NCBI RefSeq assembly: GCF_009863025.1
Contig: NZ_WWIR01000404.1
Coordinates: 1 to 52,249, forward strand
From: Streptomyces sp. SID4985
GTDB taxonomy: Bacteria; Actinomycetota; Actinomycetes; Streptomycetales; Streptomycetaceae
Length of the DNA stretch: 52,249 nucleotides
Reading direction: 5' to 3'
Within the stretch, counting starts at the first letter, position 1, and every line of letters begins with the position of its first letter. Below, one piece after another: positions 15,739 through 24,746 of this stretch. Both the position numbers and the translations under genes were made by a program. The notes beneath the pieces were generated by a model. That model was not told the DNA's origin. It saw nothing but the letters and a program-made list of their open reading frames with translations, and made no database searches.

Positions 15739-17094
15739 ATGACAAGCACCGGGTTCCGCCGCACCCTCGCCGCGATCGGCGTCTGTTCCTCCCTCGCGCT
15801 CACCGCCGCCGCGTGCGGATCGGGCGACGACGACAGCTCGGCGGGCGGGAAGACCCGCATCACCGTCAACTGCGAGCCGCCCAAGAGCGCCAAGGTCGAC
15901 CGCTCTTTCTTCGAGCAGGACATCGCGGCCTTCGAGAAGCAGAACCCGGACATCGACGTCGTCGCCCACGACGCCTTCCCCTGCCAGGACCCCAAGACCT
16001 TCGACGCCAAGCTCGCGGGCGGCCAGATGGAGGACGTGTTCTACACCTACTTCACCGACGCCCGGCATGTGGTCGACATCCACCAGGCCGCGGACCTCAC
16101 GCCGTACCTGAAGGAACTGAAGAACTACGACTCGATCCAGAAGCAGCTCCGGGACATCTACACCGTAGACGGCAAGGTCTACGGCATCCCACGCACCGGC
16201 TACTCCATGGGCCTGCTCTACAACCGCGCCCTCTTCAAGAAGGCCGGACTCGACCCCGACAAGCCCCCGGCCACCTGGGAAGAGGTCCGCGCCGCCGCCA
16301 AGAGGATCGCCGCGCTCGGGAACGGCACCGTCGGCTACGCCGACTACAGCGCCCAGAACCAGGGCGGCTGGCACTTCACCGCCGAGCTGTACTCGCAGGG
16401 CGGCGACGTCGTCAGCGCCGACGGCAAGAAGGCCACCGTCGACACCCCCGAGGGCCACGCCGTCCTGCAGAACCTGCACGACATGCGCTGGGGCGACGAC
16501 TCCATGGGCAGCAAGCAGCTCCTCATCATCAACGACGCGCAGCAGCTGATGGGTTCGGGGAAGCTCGGCATGTACCTCTCGGCGCCGGACAACATCCCGA
16601 TCCTGGTCAAGGAGAAGGGCGGCTCCTACAAGGACCTCGCGCTCGCCCCCATGCCCGGCGGCAAGGGCACCCTCATCGGCGGCGACGGCTACATGTTCAA
16701 CAAGAAGGACACCCCCGCCCAGATCCGCGCCGGACTCCAGTGGCTCGACCACATGTTCCTCACCCCCGGAAAGGGCTTCCTCGGCGACTACGCCCGCGCC
16801 AAGCAGCACGACGCCCCCGTGGGCCTGCCCGAGCCGCGCCTGTTCACCGGCGCCGCCGACGCCAAGGACCAGGAGGTCAAGAAGGCCAACGCCAACGTCC
16901 CGGTGGAGAACTACCAGGCGTTCCTGGACGGCAACCACAGCCTGGAGCTGAAGATCGAGCCGCCGCACGCCCAGCAGATCTACTCCGTCCTCGACGGCGT
17001 GGTCTCCGCCGTCCTCACCAAGAAGGACGCGAACATCGACCAACTGCTCAAGGACGCGTCCGGCAAGATCGACGGCATCCTCGCCCGGAGCTGA
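15739..17094 (+). CDS. Sugar ABC transporter substrate-binding lipoprotein
   Basis: 451 residues, family 1 extracellular solute-binding protein. The ATG at 15739 follows GAGGGG by 8 nt. The signal peptide ends with the lipobox LTAAAC, lipidated Cys26. The body has the usual two-lobe features (VYGIPRTGYSMGLLYNRALF, PPATWEEVRAAAKRI). It binds an oligosaccharide at the cell surface and passes it to the two permeases that follow at 4 bp and 48 bp spacing. No ATPase is encoded here; Streptomyces sugar importers generally share the MsiK ATPase. Context points to isomalto-, nigero- or malto-type oligosaccharides. Confidence 0.9.
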   Translation: MTSTGFRRTLAAIGVCSSLALTAAACGSGDDDSSAGGKTRITVNCEPPKSAKVDRSFFEQDIAAFEKQNPDIDVVAHDAFPCQDPKTFDAKLAGGQMEDVFYTYFTDARHVVDIHQAADLTPYLKELKNYDSIQKQLRDIYTVDGKVYGIPRTGYSMGLLYNRALFKKAGLDPDKPPATWEEVRAAAKRIAALGNGTVGYADYSAQNQGGWHFTAELYSQGGDVVSADGKKATVDTPEGHAVLQNLHDMRWGDDSMGSKQLLIINDAQQLMGSGKLGMYLSAPDNIPILVKEKGGSYKDLALAPMPGGKGTLIGGDGYMFNKKDTPAQIRAGLQWLDHMFLTPGKGFLGDYARAKQHDAPVGLPEPRLFTGAADAKDQEVKKANANVPVENYQAFLDGNHSLELKIEPPHAQQIYSVLDGVVSAVLTKKDANIDQLLKDASGKIDGILARS

Positions 17095-17098
17095 CGCC

Positions 17099-18052
17099 AT
17101 GACGAAGACGGCCGAGCGGCGGCCCACCGGGGCCGCCGCCCTCCCGGCCCTGCCCGGCCCGCACCCGGGCGGCGGTCGGCGCCGCCGCATCCTGCTCGAC
17201 CAGGCCCGCGCCTACGCCTTCCTGCTCGGCGGCCTCGTCTGCTTCGCCCTGTTCTCCTGGTACCCGGCGATCCGCGCCGTCGTCATCGCCTTCCAGAAGT
17301 ACACCCCCGGCTCCCCGCCCGAGTGGGTCGGCACCGCCAACTTCACCCACGTCCTGGACGACCCGGAGTTCGGCGCCGCCTGGCGCAACACCCTCACCTT
17401 CACCCTGCTCGCCCTGCTCCTCGGCTTCGCCGTCCCCTTCGTCCTCGCCCTCGTCCTCAACGAACTCCGGCACGCCAAAGCCTTCTTCAGGGTCGTCGTC
17501 TACCTGCCGGTGATGATCCCGCCCGTGGTCAGCGCCCTGCTGTGGAAGTGGTTCTACGACCCCGGCGCGGGCCTGGCCAACGAGGCGCTGCGCTTCCTGC
17601 ACCTGCCCACCTCGAACTGGTCCAACGGCACCGACACCGCGCTGATCTCCCTGGTGATCGTGGCGACTTGGGCCAACCTCGGCGGCACCGTCCTCATCTA
17701 CCTCGCCGCCCTCCAGTCCATCCCCGGCGAGCTGTACGAGGCCGCCGAACTCGACGGGGCGAACCTGCTCCAGCGCATCCGGCACGTCACGGTCCCGCAG
17801 ACCCGGTTCGTGATCCTGATGCTGATGCTCCTTCAGATCATCGCCACCATGCAGGTGTTCACCGAGCCCTTCGTGATCACCGGCGGCGGACCGGAGAGCG
17901 CGACCGTGACCGTGCTCTACCTGATCTACAAATACGCCTTCCTCTACAACGACTTCGGCGGCGCCTGCGCCCTCAGCTTCATGCTGCTCGTCCTGCTCGG
18001 CGTCTTCTCCGCCGTCTATCTGCGGCTCACCCGCACCGAGGGGGACGCGTGA
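17099..18052 (+). CDS. Sugar ABC transporter permease (MalF-type)
   Basis: 317 residues with an N-terminal cytoplasmic stretch and six hydrophobic segments. The EAA loop that docks the ATPase is EAAELDGANLLQRIRHVTVP. It starts 4 bp after the binding-protein gene, so both are on one mRNA. Its last codons (LTRTEGDA) are the first copy of a 26-bp tandem repeat that runs through the junction with the next permease. Confidence 0.92.
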   Translation: MTKTAERRPTGAAALPALPGPHPGGGRRRRILLDQARAYAFLLGGLVCFALFSWYPAIRAVVIAFQKYTPGSPPEWVGTANFTHVLDDPEFGAAWRNTLTFTLLALLLGFAVPFVLALVLNELRHAKAFFRVVVYLPVMIPPVVSALLWKWFYDPGAGLANEALRFLHLPTSNWSNGTDTALISLVIVATWANLGGTVLIYLAALQSIPGELYEAAELDGANLLQRIRHVTVPQTRFVILMLMLLQIIATMQVFTEPFVITGGGPESATVTVLYLIYKYAFLYNDFGGACALSFMLLVLLGVFSAVYLRLTRTEGDA

Positions 18053-18120
18053 ACACCCGTACCGAGGAGGGCACATGAGCACCCGCACCGAGGGGGCAAC
18101 ATGAGCACCCGCACCCTCGT
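18027..18120 (+). repeat. 26-bp tandem repeat at the permease-permease junction with two 9-codon cistrons
   Basis: A unit containing ACCCGCACCGAGGGGG is repeated with a 26-bp period, beginning within the 3' end of the first permease and ending in the first codons of the second. Because 26 is not a multiple of 3, each copy makes its own stop-start overlap: GTG 18049 reads VNTRTEEGT and stops at 18078; ATG 18075 reads MSTRTEGAT and stops at 18104; ATG 18101 starts the second permease with MSTRT. Each unit also brings a GAGG(A/G)GG ribosome binding site. Whether the mini-cistrons are translated is not known, but the chain would permit termination-reinitiation coupling. Confidence 0.85.
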
Positions 18121-18976
18121 CTCCCCGGCCACCCTCGCCCGCCCGCGCGGAAAGGCCGTCTACTGGACGGTGTTCACGGCCGTCGTCGTCCTCTTCGCAC
18201 TCGCCTTCCTCTTCCCGGTGTACTGGATGGCCTCCGGCGCGATGAAGTCCCCGGACGAGATCGCCCGCACCCCGCCCACCCTCGTCCCCGAGCACTGGCA
18301 CCTCACCGGCTACACCGACGCCTGGGACCTGATGCAGCTCCCGGAGCACCTGTGGAACACGGTGGTGCAGGCGGCCGGCGCCTGGGCGTTCCAGCTGGTG
18401 TTCTGCACGGCCGCCGCCTACGCCCTGTCCAAGCTGCGGCCCGCTTTCGGCAAGGTGATCCTCGGCGGCATCCTCGCCACGCTCATGGTCCCGGCCCAGG
18501 CCCTGGTCGTACCGAAGTACCTGACCGTCGCCGATCTGCCGCTGATCCACACCAGCCTGCTCAACGACCCGCTCGGCATCTGGCTGCCCGCCGTCGCCAA
18601 CGCCTTCAACCTCTATCTGCTCAAGCGGTTCTTCGACCAGCTCCCGCGCGACGTGCTGGAGGCCGCCGAGATCGACGGCGCGGGCAAGCTGCGCATCCTG
18701 TGGTCGGTCGTGCTGCCCATGTCCCGGCCGGTCCTCGGCGTGGTGTCGATCTTCGCGCTGGTCGCCGTCTGGCAGGACTTCCTGTGGCCGCTCATGGTCT
18801 TCTCCGACACCGACAAGCAGCCCATCGGCGTGGCCCTGGTCCAGCTGTCGCAGAACATCCAACTGACCGTGCTCGTCGCCGCGATGGTGATCGCGAGCAT
18901 CCCCATGGTGGCCCTGTTCCTCGTCTTCCAGCGGCACATCATCGCCGGGATCAGCGCGGGCAGCACCAAGGGCTGA
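18101..18976 (+). CDS. Sugar ABC transporter permease (MalG-type)
   Basis: 291 residues, six hydrophobic segments, EAA loop EAAEIDGAGKLRILWSVVLP. It pairs with the MalF-type protein to form the membrane channel. The ATG at 18101 is the third of three stop-start overlapping starts in a tandem repeat, each with its own GA-rich ribosome binding site. Confidence 0.92.
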   Translation: MSTRTLVSPATLARPRGKAVYWTVFTAVVVLFALAFLFPVYWMASGAMKSPDEIARTPPTLVPEHWHLTGYTDAWDLMQLPEHLWNTVVQAAGAWAFQLVFCTAAAYALSKLRPAFGKVILGGILATLMVPAQALVVPKYLTVADLPLIHTSLLNDPLGIWLPAVANAFNLYLLKRFFDQLPRDVLEAAEIDGAGKLRILWSVVLPMSRPVLGVVSIFALVAVWQDFLWPLMVFSDTDKQPIGVALVQLSQNIQLTVLVAAMVIASIPMVALFLVFQRHIIAGISAGSTKG

Positions 18977-19004
18977 CCCGGGCCCGACGCAAGGGCTGAC
19001 CCGG
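18968..19004 (+). repeat. 23-bp tandem duplication over the MalG-type stop codon
   Basis: AAGGGCTGACCCGG occurs at 18968-18981 and again at 18991-19004 (period 23). The first copy includes the stop codon TGA; the second adds a spare stop in another frame before the GH13 gene. Confidence 0.75.
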
Positions 19005-19028
19005 CCCTCGATCAGAAAGGCACGCACC

Positions 19029-20636
19029 GTGGCACAGCCCACCCCTGCCCGCGCGACCGACGACTGGTGGCGCTCGGCCGTCATCTACCAGGTCTACGTC
19101 CGCAGCTTCGCGGACGGCGACGGCGACGGCACCGGCGACCTCGCCGGGGTCCGCGCGAAGCTGCCCCACCTCGCCGAACTCGGCGTGGACGCCCTGTGGT
19201 TCAACCCCTGGTACGTCTCCCCGATGAAGGACGGCGGCTACGACGTCGCCGACTACCGTGCCGTCGACCCCGCCTTCGGCACCCTCGCCGAGGCCGAGAA
19301 GCTCATCTCCGAGGCCCGTGAACTCGGCATCCGCACCATCGTCGACATCGTGCCCAACCACGTCTCGGACCAGCACCCCTGGTTCCGCGCGGCCCTCGCG
19401 GCCGGACCCGGCAGCCCCGAGCGCGAGCTGTTCCACTTCCGCCCCGGACGCGGCGCGAACGGCGAACTCCCGCCCAACGACTGGCCGTCACAGTTCGTCG
19501 GCTCCACCGAACCGGTGTGGACCCGGCTCCCCGACGGCGACTGGTACCTCCACCTCTTCACCCCCGAACAGCCCGACCTCAACTGGGCCCACCCCGCCGT
19601 CCGCCGCGAACACGAGGACATCCTGCGCTTCTGGTTCGAGCGCGGCGTCGCGGGCGTCCGCATCGACTCCGCCGCCCTGCTCGCCAAGGACCCCCAACTC
19701 CCGGACCTGGCCGCCGCTCCGGACCCGCACCCCTTCGTCGACCGCGACGAACTCCACGCGATCTACCGCTCCTGGCGCACGGTCGCCGACTCCTACGACG
19801 CGATGTTCGTCGGCGAGGTCTGGCTCCCCGACGCCGAACGCTTCGCCCGCTATCTGCGCCCCGACGAACTCCACACCGCCTTCAACTTCGCCTTTCTGTC
19901 CTGCCCTTGGGACGCCACGCGCCTGCGCGCCGCCATCGACTCCACCCTCGCCGAACACGCGCCCGTCGGCGCCCCCGCCACCTGGGTGCTCTGCAACCAC
20001 GACATCACCCGCACCGTCACCCGCTACGGCCGCGAGGACACCGGATTCGACTTCGCCGCAAAGGAGTTCGGCACTCCCACCGACCTCGCCCTCGGCACCC
20101 GCCGCGCCCGCGCCGCCGCCCTGCTCTCGCTCGCGCTGCCCGGCTCGGTCTACCTCTACCAGGGCGAGGAACTGGGCCTGCCCGAGGCCGACATCCCGCG
20201 CGAACGCATCGAGGACCCGATGCATTTCCGCTCCGGCGGCACCGATCCGGGCCGCGACGGCTGCCGCGTCCCCCTGCCGTGGGCGGCGGCGGAGCCGTAC
20301 GCGGGCTTCGGCTCGCGCGAGGAGCCCTGGCTGCCGCAGCCCGCGGGCTGGGAGGCGTACGCCGCCGACCGGCAGCGCGACGACCCGCACTCCATGCTCA
20401 CCCTCTACCGCGAGGCCGTCGCCGCCCGCCCCGCCTTCGGCGAAGGACCGCTCACCTGGCTTCCCGCCCCCGAAGGCGTGCTCGCCTTCGCCCGCGCGGA
20501 CGGCGCGCTGTGCGTGGTGAACCTCTCCACCGCATCCGTCGGCCTGCCCGCGCACTCCGAACTCCTGCTCGGCAGCGGCCCGTTGGACGACGAGGGCCGA
20601 CTTCCGCAGGACACCGCGGTCTGGCTGCGCGCCTGA
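19029..20636 (+). CDS. GH13 alpha-glucosidase (oligo-1,6-glucosidase type)
   Basis: 535 residues, no signal peptide, so it acts in the cytoplasm on imported oligosaccharides. Catalytic residues are visible: nucleophile Asp213 in GVRIDSA, acid/base Glu263 in VGEVW and stabilising Asp325 in NHDITR; the VDIVPNH region I is at 105-111. The GTG at 19029 follows AGAAAGG by 8 nt. It is 52 bp behind the permease and probably in the same operon. Product is glucose; linkage preference (alpha-1,4, -1,6 or -1,3) cannot be set from sequence by eye. Confidence 0.9.
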   Translation: MAQPTPARATDDWWRSAVIYQVYVRSFADGDGDGTGDLAGVRAKLPHLAELGVDALWFNPWYVSPMKDGGYDVADYRAVDPAFGTLAEAEKLISEARELGIRTIVDIVPNHVSDQHPWFRAALAAGPGSPERELFHFRPGRGANGELPPNDWPSQFVGSTEPVWTRLPDGDWYLHLFTPEQPDLNWAHPAVRREHEDILRFWFERGVAGVRIDSAALLAKDPQLPDLAAAPDPHPFVDRDELHAIYRSWRTVADSYDAMFVGEVWLPDAERFARYLRPDELHTAFNFAFLSCPWDATRLRAAIDSTLAEHAPVGAPATWVLCNHDITRTVTRYGREDTGFDFAAKEFGTPTDLALGTRRARAAALLSLALPGSVYLYQGEELGLPEADIPRERIEDPMHFRSGGTDPGRDGCRVPLPWAAAEPYAGFGSREEPWLPQPAGWEAYAADRQRDDPHSMLTLYREAVAARPAFGEGPLTWLPAPEGVLAFARADGALCVVNLSTASVGLPAHSELLLGSGPLDDEGRLPQDTAVWLRA

Positions 20637-20690
20637 CCGCACCCGCACATCCCTGCTATCCCCGGCACCCCCCCACGAAGGGATCAGCAC

Positions 20691-22865
20691 ATGGACCGCA
20701 GCACCGCCAGATATCTGCGACTGCCCGCCGCTGGCGCGGCCGTCGCCCTCGCCGCGGGCATGATCGTCGCCGTGGCCCCCGCCGCGCACGCCGCCTCGGG
20801 AGCGAACCTGCCCTTCACCTCCGTCGAGGCGGAATCCGCGACCAGCACCGGCAGCAAGATCGGCCCCGACTACACCCAGGGCACCCTCGCCTCGGAGGCG
20901 TCCGGCCGCCAGGCCGTTCGGCTCACCTCCGGGCAGCGCGTGGAGTTCACCGTGCCGCGCGCGGCCAACGCCGTGAACCTCTCCTACAGCGTCCCGGACG
21001 GCCAGTCCGGCTCGCTGGACGTGTACGTCAACGGCACCAGGATCTCCAGGACGCTCCCGGTCACCTCCAAGTACTCCTACATCGACACCAGTTGGATACC
21101 GGGCGCCAAGACGCACCACTTCTTCGACAACGCCCGCCTGCTGTTCGGCCAGAACCTCCAGGCCGGGGACAAGGTGGCGTTCCAGTCGACCGGTACCCAA
21201 GTCACCGTGGACGTGGCCGACTTCGAGCAGGTCGGCGGGGCCGCGTCGCAGCCGGCCGGATCGGTGTCCGTCGTCTCCAAGGGCGCGGACCCGAGTGGCG
21301 GCGGCGACTCCACCCAGGCGTTCCGCGACGCCATCGCCGCCGCCCAGGGCGGCACGGTGTGGATCCCGCCGGGCGACTACCGGATCACCTCCTCGCTGAG
21401 CGGGGTGCAGAACGTGACCCTCCAGGGCGCGGGCAGCTGGCACTCGGTCGTGCACACCTCCCGCTTCATCGACCAGTCGAGTTCCTCCGGCAACGTCCAC
21501 ATCAAGGACTTCGCCGTCATCGGCGAGGTCACCGAGCGCGTCGACTCCAACCCGGACAACTTCGTCAACGGCTCGCTCGGCCCGGGCTCCTCGGTCTCCG
21601 GCATGTGGCTCCAGCACCTGAAGGTCGGCTTCTGGCTGATGGGCAACAACGACAACCTGGTCGTGGAGAACAACCGCATCCTCGACACCACCGCCGACGG
21701 CCTCAACCTCAACGGCAACGCCCGGGGCGTGCGCGTCAGCGACAACTTCCTGCGCAACCAGGGCGACGACTCGCTCGCCATGTGGTCCCTCTACGCCCCC
21801 GACACCAACTCCAGCTTCGAGAACAACACCATCTCGCAGCCCAACCTCGCCAACGGCATCGCGATCTACGGCGGCACCGACATCTCCGTCAAGAACAACC
21901 TGGTGTCCGACACCAACGCCCTCGGCAGCGGTATCGCGATCTCCAACCAGAAGTTCCTCGACCCCTTCTCCCCGCTCTCCGGCACCATCACGGTCAGCGG
22001 CAACACCCTGGTCCGCGCGGGCGCGATGAACCCCAACTGGAACCACCCCATGGGCGCGTTGCGCGTGGACTCCTACGACAGCGCGATCAACGCGACCGTC
22101 AACATCACGGACACGACGATCACCGACAGCCCGTACTCCGCCTTCGAGTTCGTCTCCGGGGGCGGCCAGGGCTACCCGGTGCGCAACGTCAACGTGACCG
22201 GCGCCACCGTGCGGAACACCGGCACGGTCGTCGTCCAGGCGGAGGCGCAGGGCGCGGCCGCCTTCAGGAACGTCACCGCGACCCAGGTCGGCGTCGCCGG
22301 GATCTACAACTGCCCCTACCCGGCGAACTCCGGCGTCTTCGCGCTCACCGACGGGGGCGGCAACTCCGGCTGGTCCAGCACCTGGGCGGACTGCTCCTCC
22401 TGGCCCCAGCCGGGCCAGGGCAACCCCGACCCGGACCCGAACCGCAACCTGGCCAAGGGCCGCCCGGCGTCGGCGACCGGCTCGCAGGACGTCTACACCC
22501 CGGGCAAGGCGGTGGACGGCGACGCGAACAGCTACTGGGAGTCCGCCAACAACGCCTTCCCGCAGTCCTGGACGGTCGACCTCGGCTCGTCGTACGGGGT
22601 GCGGCGGCTGGTGCTCAAGCTGCCGCCGTCCCCGGCCTGGGGCGCCCGTACGCAGACCATCGCGGTCCTGGGCAGCACGGACGGCTCGGGCTTCTCGACC
22701 GTGGCCGCTGCGAAGGACTACCGCTTCGACCCGGCCTCGGGCAACACGACGACCGTCTCCCTGCCGAGCGGCACGAACCTGCGCTACCTGCGGCTGACCG
22801 TGAGCGCCAACACGGGGTGGCCGGCCGGACAGTTCAGTGAGGTGGAGGCGTACCAGACTCCCTGA
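20691..22865 (+). CDS. Secreted alpha-1,3-glucanase / mycodextranase-like (GH87 type) with CBM and discoidin domain
   Basis: 724 residues. The signal peptide runs to AHA-AS (residue 35 or so). Next is a CBM35/CBM6-like domain (SVEAESATS... to DFEQVGG, about 40-185), then a right-handed beta-helix domain (about 195-580) with Asn-rich turns such as VVENNRILDTTADGLNLNGN, and a C-terminal discoidin (F5/8 type C) carbohydrate-binding domain (about 600-724). This layout is that of GH87 mycodextranases/alpha-1,3-glucanases. It would cut mixed alpha-1,3-glucans outside the cell and feed the transporter. It has its own ribosome binding site (GAAGGGATC) 54 bp after the GH13 gene. A GH28/pectate-lyase-like activity is the main alternative. 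Confidence 0.8.
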   Translation: MDRSTARYLRLPAAGAAVALAAGMIVAVAPAAHAASGANLPFTSVEAESATSTGSKIGPDYTQGTLASEASGRQAVRLTSGQRVEFTVPRAANAVNLSYSVPDGQSGSLDVYVNGTRISRTLPVTSKYSYIDTSWIPGAKTHHFFDNARLLFGQNLQAGDKVAFQSTGTQVTVDVADFEQVGGAASQPAGSVSVVSKGADPSGGGDSTQAFRDAIAAAQGGTVWIPPGDYRITSSLSGVQNVTLQGAGSWHSVVHTSRFIDQSSSSGNVHIKDFAVIGEVTERVDSNPDNFVNGSLGPGSSVSGMWLQHLKVGFWLMGNNDNLVVENNRILDTTADGLNLNGNARGVRVSDNFLRNQGDDSLAMWSLYAPDTNSSFENNTISQPNLANGIAIYGGTDISVKNNLVSDTNALGSGIAISNQKFLDPFSPLSGTITVSGNTLVRAGAMNPNWNHPMGALRVDSYDSAINATVNITDTTITDSPYSAFEFVSGGGQGYPVRNVNVTGATVRNTGTVVVQAEAQGAAAFRNVTATQVGVAGIYNCPYPANSGVFALTDGGGNSGWSSTWADCSSWPQPGQGNPDPDPNRNLAKGRPASATGSQDVYTPGKAVDGDANSYWESANNAFPQSWTVDLGSSYGVRRLVLKLPPSPAWGARTQTIAVLGSTDGSGFSTVAAAKDYRFDPASGNTTTVSLPSGTNLRYLRLTVSANTGWPAGQFSEVEAYQTP

Positions 22866-22878
22866 CGGGAGGCGTGCG

Positions 22879-22909
22879 GGCGGCCGTCCGGGAGGACCGG
22901 GCGGCCGCC
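22879..22909 (+). terminator. Hairpin after the alpha-glucanase gene
   Basis: GGCGGCCG (22879-22886) pairs with CGGCCGCC (22902-22909), with further TCC/GGA pairing inside the loop; it lies 14 nt after the stop. Confidence 0.5.
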
Positions 22910-22943
22910 TGTGCGTCCGTTCGGCCACGATTCGGAAAAGGGC

Positions 22944-22973
22944 TGGTCAGGTACGGGTCAATCACCCTACTGT
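22944..22973 (+). promoter_or_regulatory. Leaderless promoter of the scramblase-like gene
   Basis: TGGTCA (22944-22949), 18-nt spacer, TACTGT (22968-22973), then exactly 6 nt to the GTG start at 22980. No ribosome binding site is present, so the start codon is probably the transcript start. Confidence 0.55.
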
Positions 22974-22979
22974 GCCCCG

Positions 22980-23675
22980 GTGACCACGCAATCGAACATC
23001 CCTTCCGACGCCGACCCGAAGGTGCAGCGTCAGGTGCAGAAGCAGGCCGGAGTGGCTCCGACCGCCACCGGCGACGGCACCCTGTTCACCGAGCCGGTGC
23101 TCGTCGTGAACCAGAAGGCCAAGCTCATAGAGCTGACCAACGAGTACACGGTGATGGACCAGAACGGCGGCCGGCTCGGCTCGGTCGTCGAGGTCGGCCA
23201 GGGCGTGCTGCGCAAGATGGTGCGCCTGCTCACGAGCTGGGACCAGTACCTGACCCACCGCCTGGAGATCCGGGACGCCGAGGGGCAGCCGGTGCTGCTG
23301 CTCGTCCGCCCCGCGAAGATCTTCAAGTCCCGGGTCGTCGTCACGCGCCCCGACGGCTCGCCGGTCGGCGAGATCGTGCAGAAGAACATGATCGGCAAGA
23401 TCAACTTCGCGATGACCGCGGAAGGCCGCGAGATCGGCGCGATCAAGGCCGAGAACTGGCGCGCCTGGAACTTCGCGATCACCGACCACGAGGACACCGA
23501 GGTCGCGCGGATCACCAAGACCTGGGAGGGCCTGGCCAAGACCCTCTTCACCACGGCGGACAACTACGTCCTCCAGATCCACCGTCCGCTGTCCGACCCG
23601 CTGCTGAGCCTCGTGGTGGCGGCGGCCCTGACCGTGGACACCGCGCTCAAGCAGGACGCCCGGGGCCTGGGCTGA
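22980..23675 (+). CDS. Phospholipid scramblase-related (LURP-one-like) protein
   Basis: 231 residues. The repeated strand pattern (LFTEPVLVVNQKAKLIELTNEYTVMD, then RLEIRDAEGQPVLLLVRPAKIF, SRVVVTRPDGSPVGEI) is that of the tubby-like scramblase/LURP-one family; I quote only short parts of each strand. Streptomyces genomes carry several such proteins; the biochemical role in bacteria is not established. A weak hydrophobic stretch near the end (LLSLVVAAALTVDTAL) may be a tail anchor. The GTG at 22980 is preferred because it is 6 nt after a -10 box; the reading frame extends 23 codons upstream without a ribosome binding site. Confidence 0.82.
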   Translation: MTTQSNIPSDADPKVQRQVQKQAGVAPTATGDGTLFTEPVLVVNQKAKLIELTNEYTVMDQNGGRLGSVVEVGQGVLRKMVRLLTSWDQYLTHRLEIRDAEGQPVLLLVRPAKIFKSRVVVTRPDGSPVGEIVQKNMIGKINFAMTAEGREIGAIKAENWRAWNFAITDHEDTEVARITKTWEGLAKTLFTTADNYVLQIHRPLSDPLLSLVVAAALTVDTALKQDARGLG

Positions 23676-23690
23676 TCCGCTCCCCGCGCA

Positions 23691-23743
23691 GCGAAAAGGC
23701 GGCGGCCGCGTGTCCGGTGGGACACGCGGCCGCCGCCTTTCGC
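23691..23743. terminator. Long bidirectional terminator
   Basis: Arms of about 24 bp (one bulged A) around a 3-nt loop, with AAAA on the left and CTTT on the right, between the convergent scramblase-like and DMT genes. Confidence 0.85.
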
Positions 23744-23756
23744 AGGGGGCCTGTCG

Positions 23757-24746
23757 TCACAGGGGCGTCAGCCGGTTCGGCCCCGGCTGGCGCGGCCCCG
23801 GCTGGCGCGGCACGAGCGCCGGTTCGGCCGTCGCCGTCTGCGCGTCCAGCGCGAGTACGGCGGCGACGGGATGCTCGTCGTCGACCGAAGCCGAAGCCGA
23901 AGCCGAAGCCGGGTCCGGTGTGCCGTGTGGCGTCACCCGGGTCAGCACCACCACGCCCCAAGACGCCAGCAGCGCGCCCGTCACGCCCAGCAGAATCCCG
24001 CCGGTGCCGCCCCGCAGCCCCTGGCCGAGCAGGGTCAGTCCGATCACCGCCGCCGCGACCGGGTTGGCCAGGGTGACCACCGCCAGCGGGGCGCCGAGAC
24101 CCCCCCGGTAGGCCGTCTGGGACAGCAGCAGCCCGCCCGTCGCGAACGCCGCGACCAGCACGGCCACCACGATCACCCGGGGACTCAGCGCCGGGCCCGA
24201 GTGGTCCGTGGCCGCGACGGTGGCGGTCTGGGTGAGCGCGGAGGCGACACCCGAGGCGAAGCCGGACGCGGCCGCGTGCCGCAGCCCGGGACGGGTGCCG
24301 GGCCGGGACAGCAGACCGATCACGGAGATGGTCGTCCCCGCCACCGCGAGCGCCGCCGTCAGGCTCAGCACCCGGTGCGGCGCCGGACCCGAGGCGGTGA
24401 TCAGCAGCGCGCCGAGCCCGAGCAGCGTCAGCGCCGTACCCCGCCACTCCGCCGGGGTGACCCGGCGCCCCGCCGCCCGCGCCCCGAGCGGCACCGCCGC
24501 GACCAGGGTGAGGGCGCCCAGCGGCTGGACCACGGTCAGCGGACCGAAGCGCAGTGCGACGACGTGCAGCAGCGCGGCGCCCGCGTTCAGGCAGACCGAG
24601 GACCACCACGCGCCGGTGCGGAGCATGTGGAGCAGGCCCGCGCCCGCGTCGCGGGAGGCCAGCCGTTCCTGGGCGACGGCGGCGGCCGCGTAGGCGACGG
24701 CCGAGATCAGCGAGAGGCCGACGGCGACCAGGATCGCGCCGTTCAT
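23757..24746 (-). CDS. DMT-family (EamA-like) membrane transporter
   Basis: 329 residues with nine to ten hydrophobic helices (for example LVAVGLSLISAVAYAAAAV at the start and VIVVAVLVAAFATGGLLL later), the layout of drug/metabolite transporters. The C-terminal 50 residues are cytoplasmic and include an Ala-Ser run (SASASASAS) encoded by a 6-bp microsatellite near 23885-23912, plus a repeated RQPG. The ATG at 24746 overlaps the stop of the PAP2 gene (ATGA), so the two are coupled. The substrate is unknown. Confidence 0.82.
   Translation of the reverse strand: MNGAILVAVGLSLISAVAYAAAAVAQERLASRDAGAGLLHMLRTGAWWSSVCLNAGAALLHVVALRFGPLTVVQPLGALTLVAAVPLGARAAGRRVTPAEWRGTALTLLGLGALLITASGPAPHRVLSLTAALAVAGTTISVIGLLSRPGTRPGLRHAAASGFASGVASALTQTATVAATDHSGPALSPRVIVVAVLVAAFATGGLLLSQTAYRGGLGAPLAVVTLANPVAAAVIGLTLLGQGLRGGTGGILLGVTGALLASWGVVVLTRVTPHGTPDPASASASASVDDEHPVAAVLALDAQTATAEPALVPRQPGPRQPGPNRLTPL

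Noticed and set aside
19488..22928. Minus-strand open frame of 1146 codons
   Set aside because: It lies opposite the GH13 and GH87 genes, spans their gap and shows no recognisable domain.
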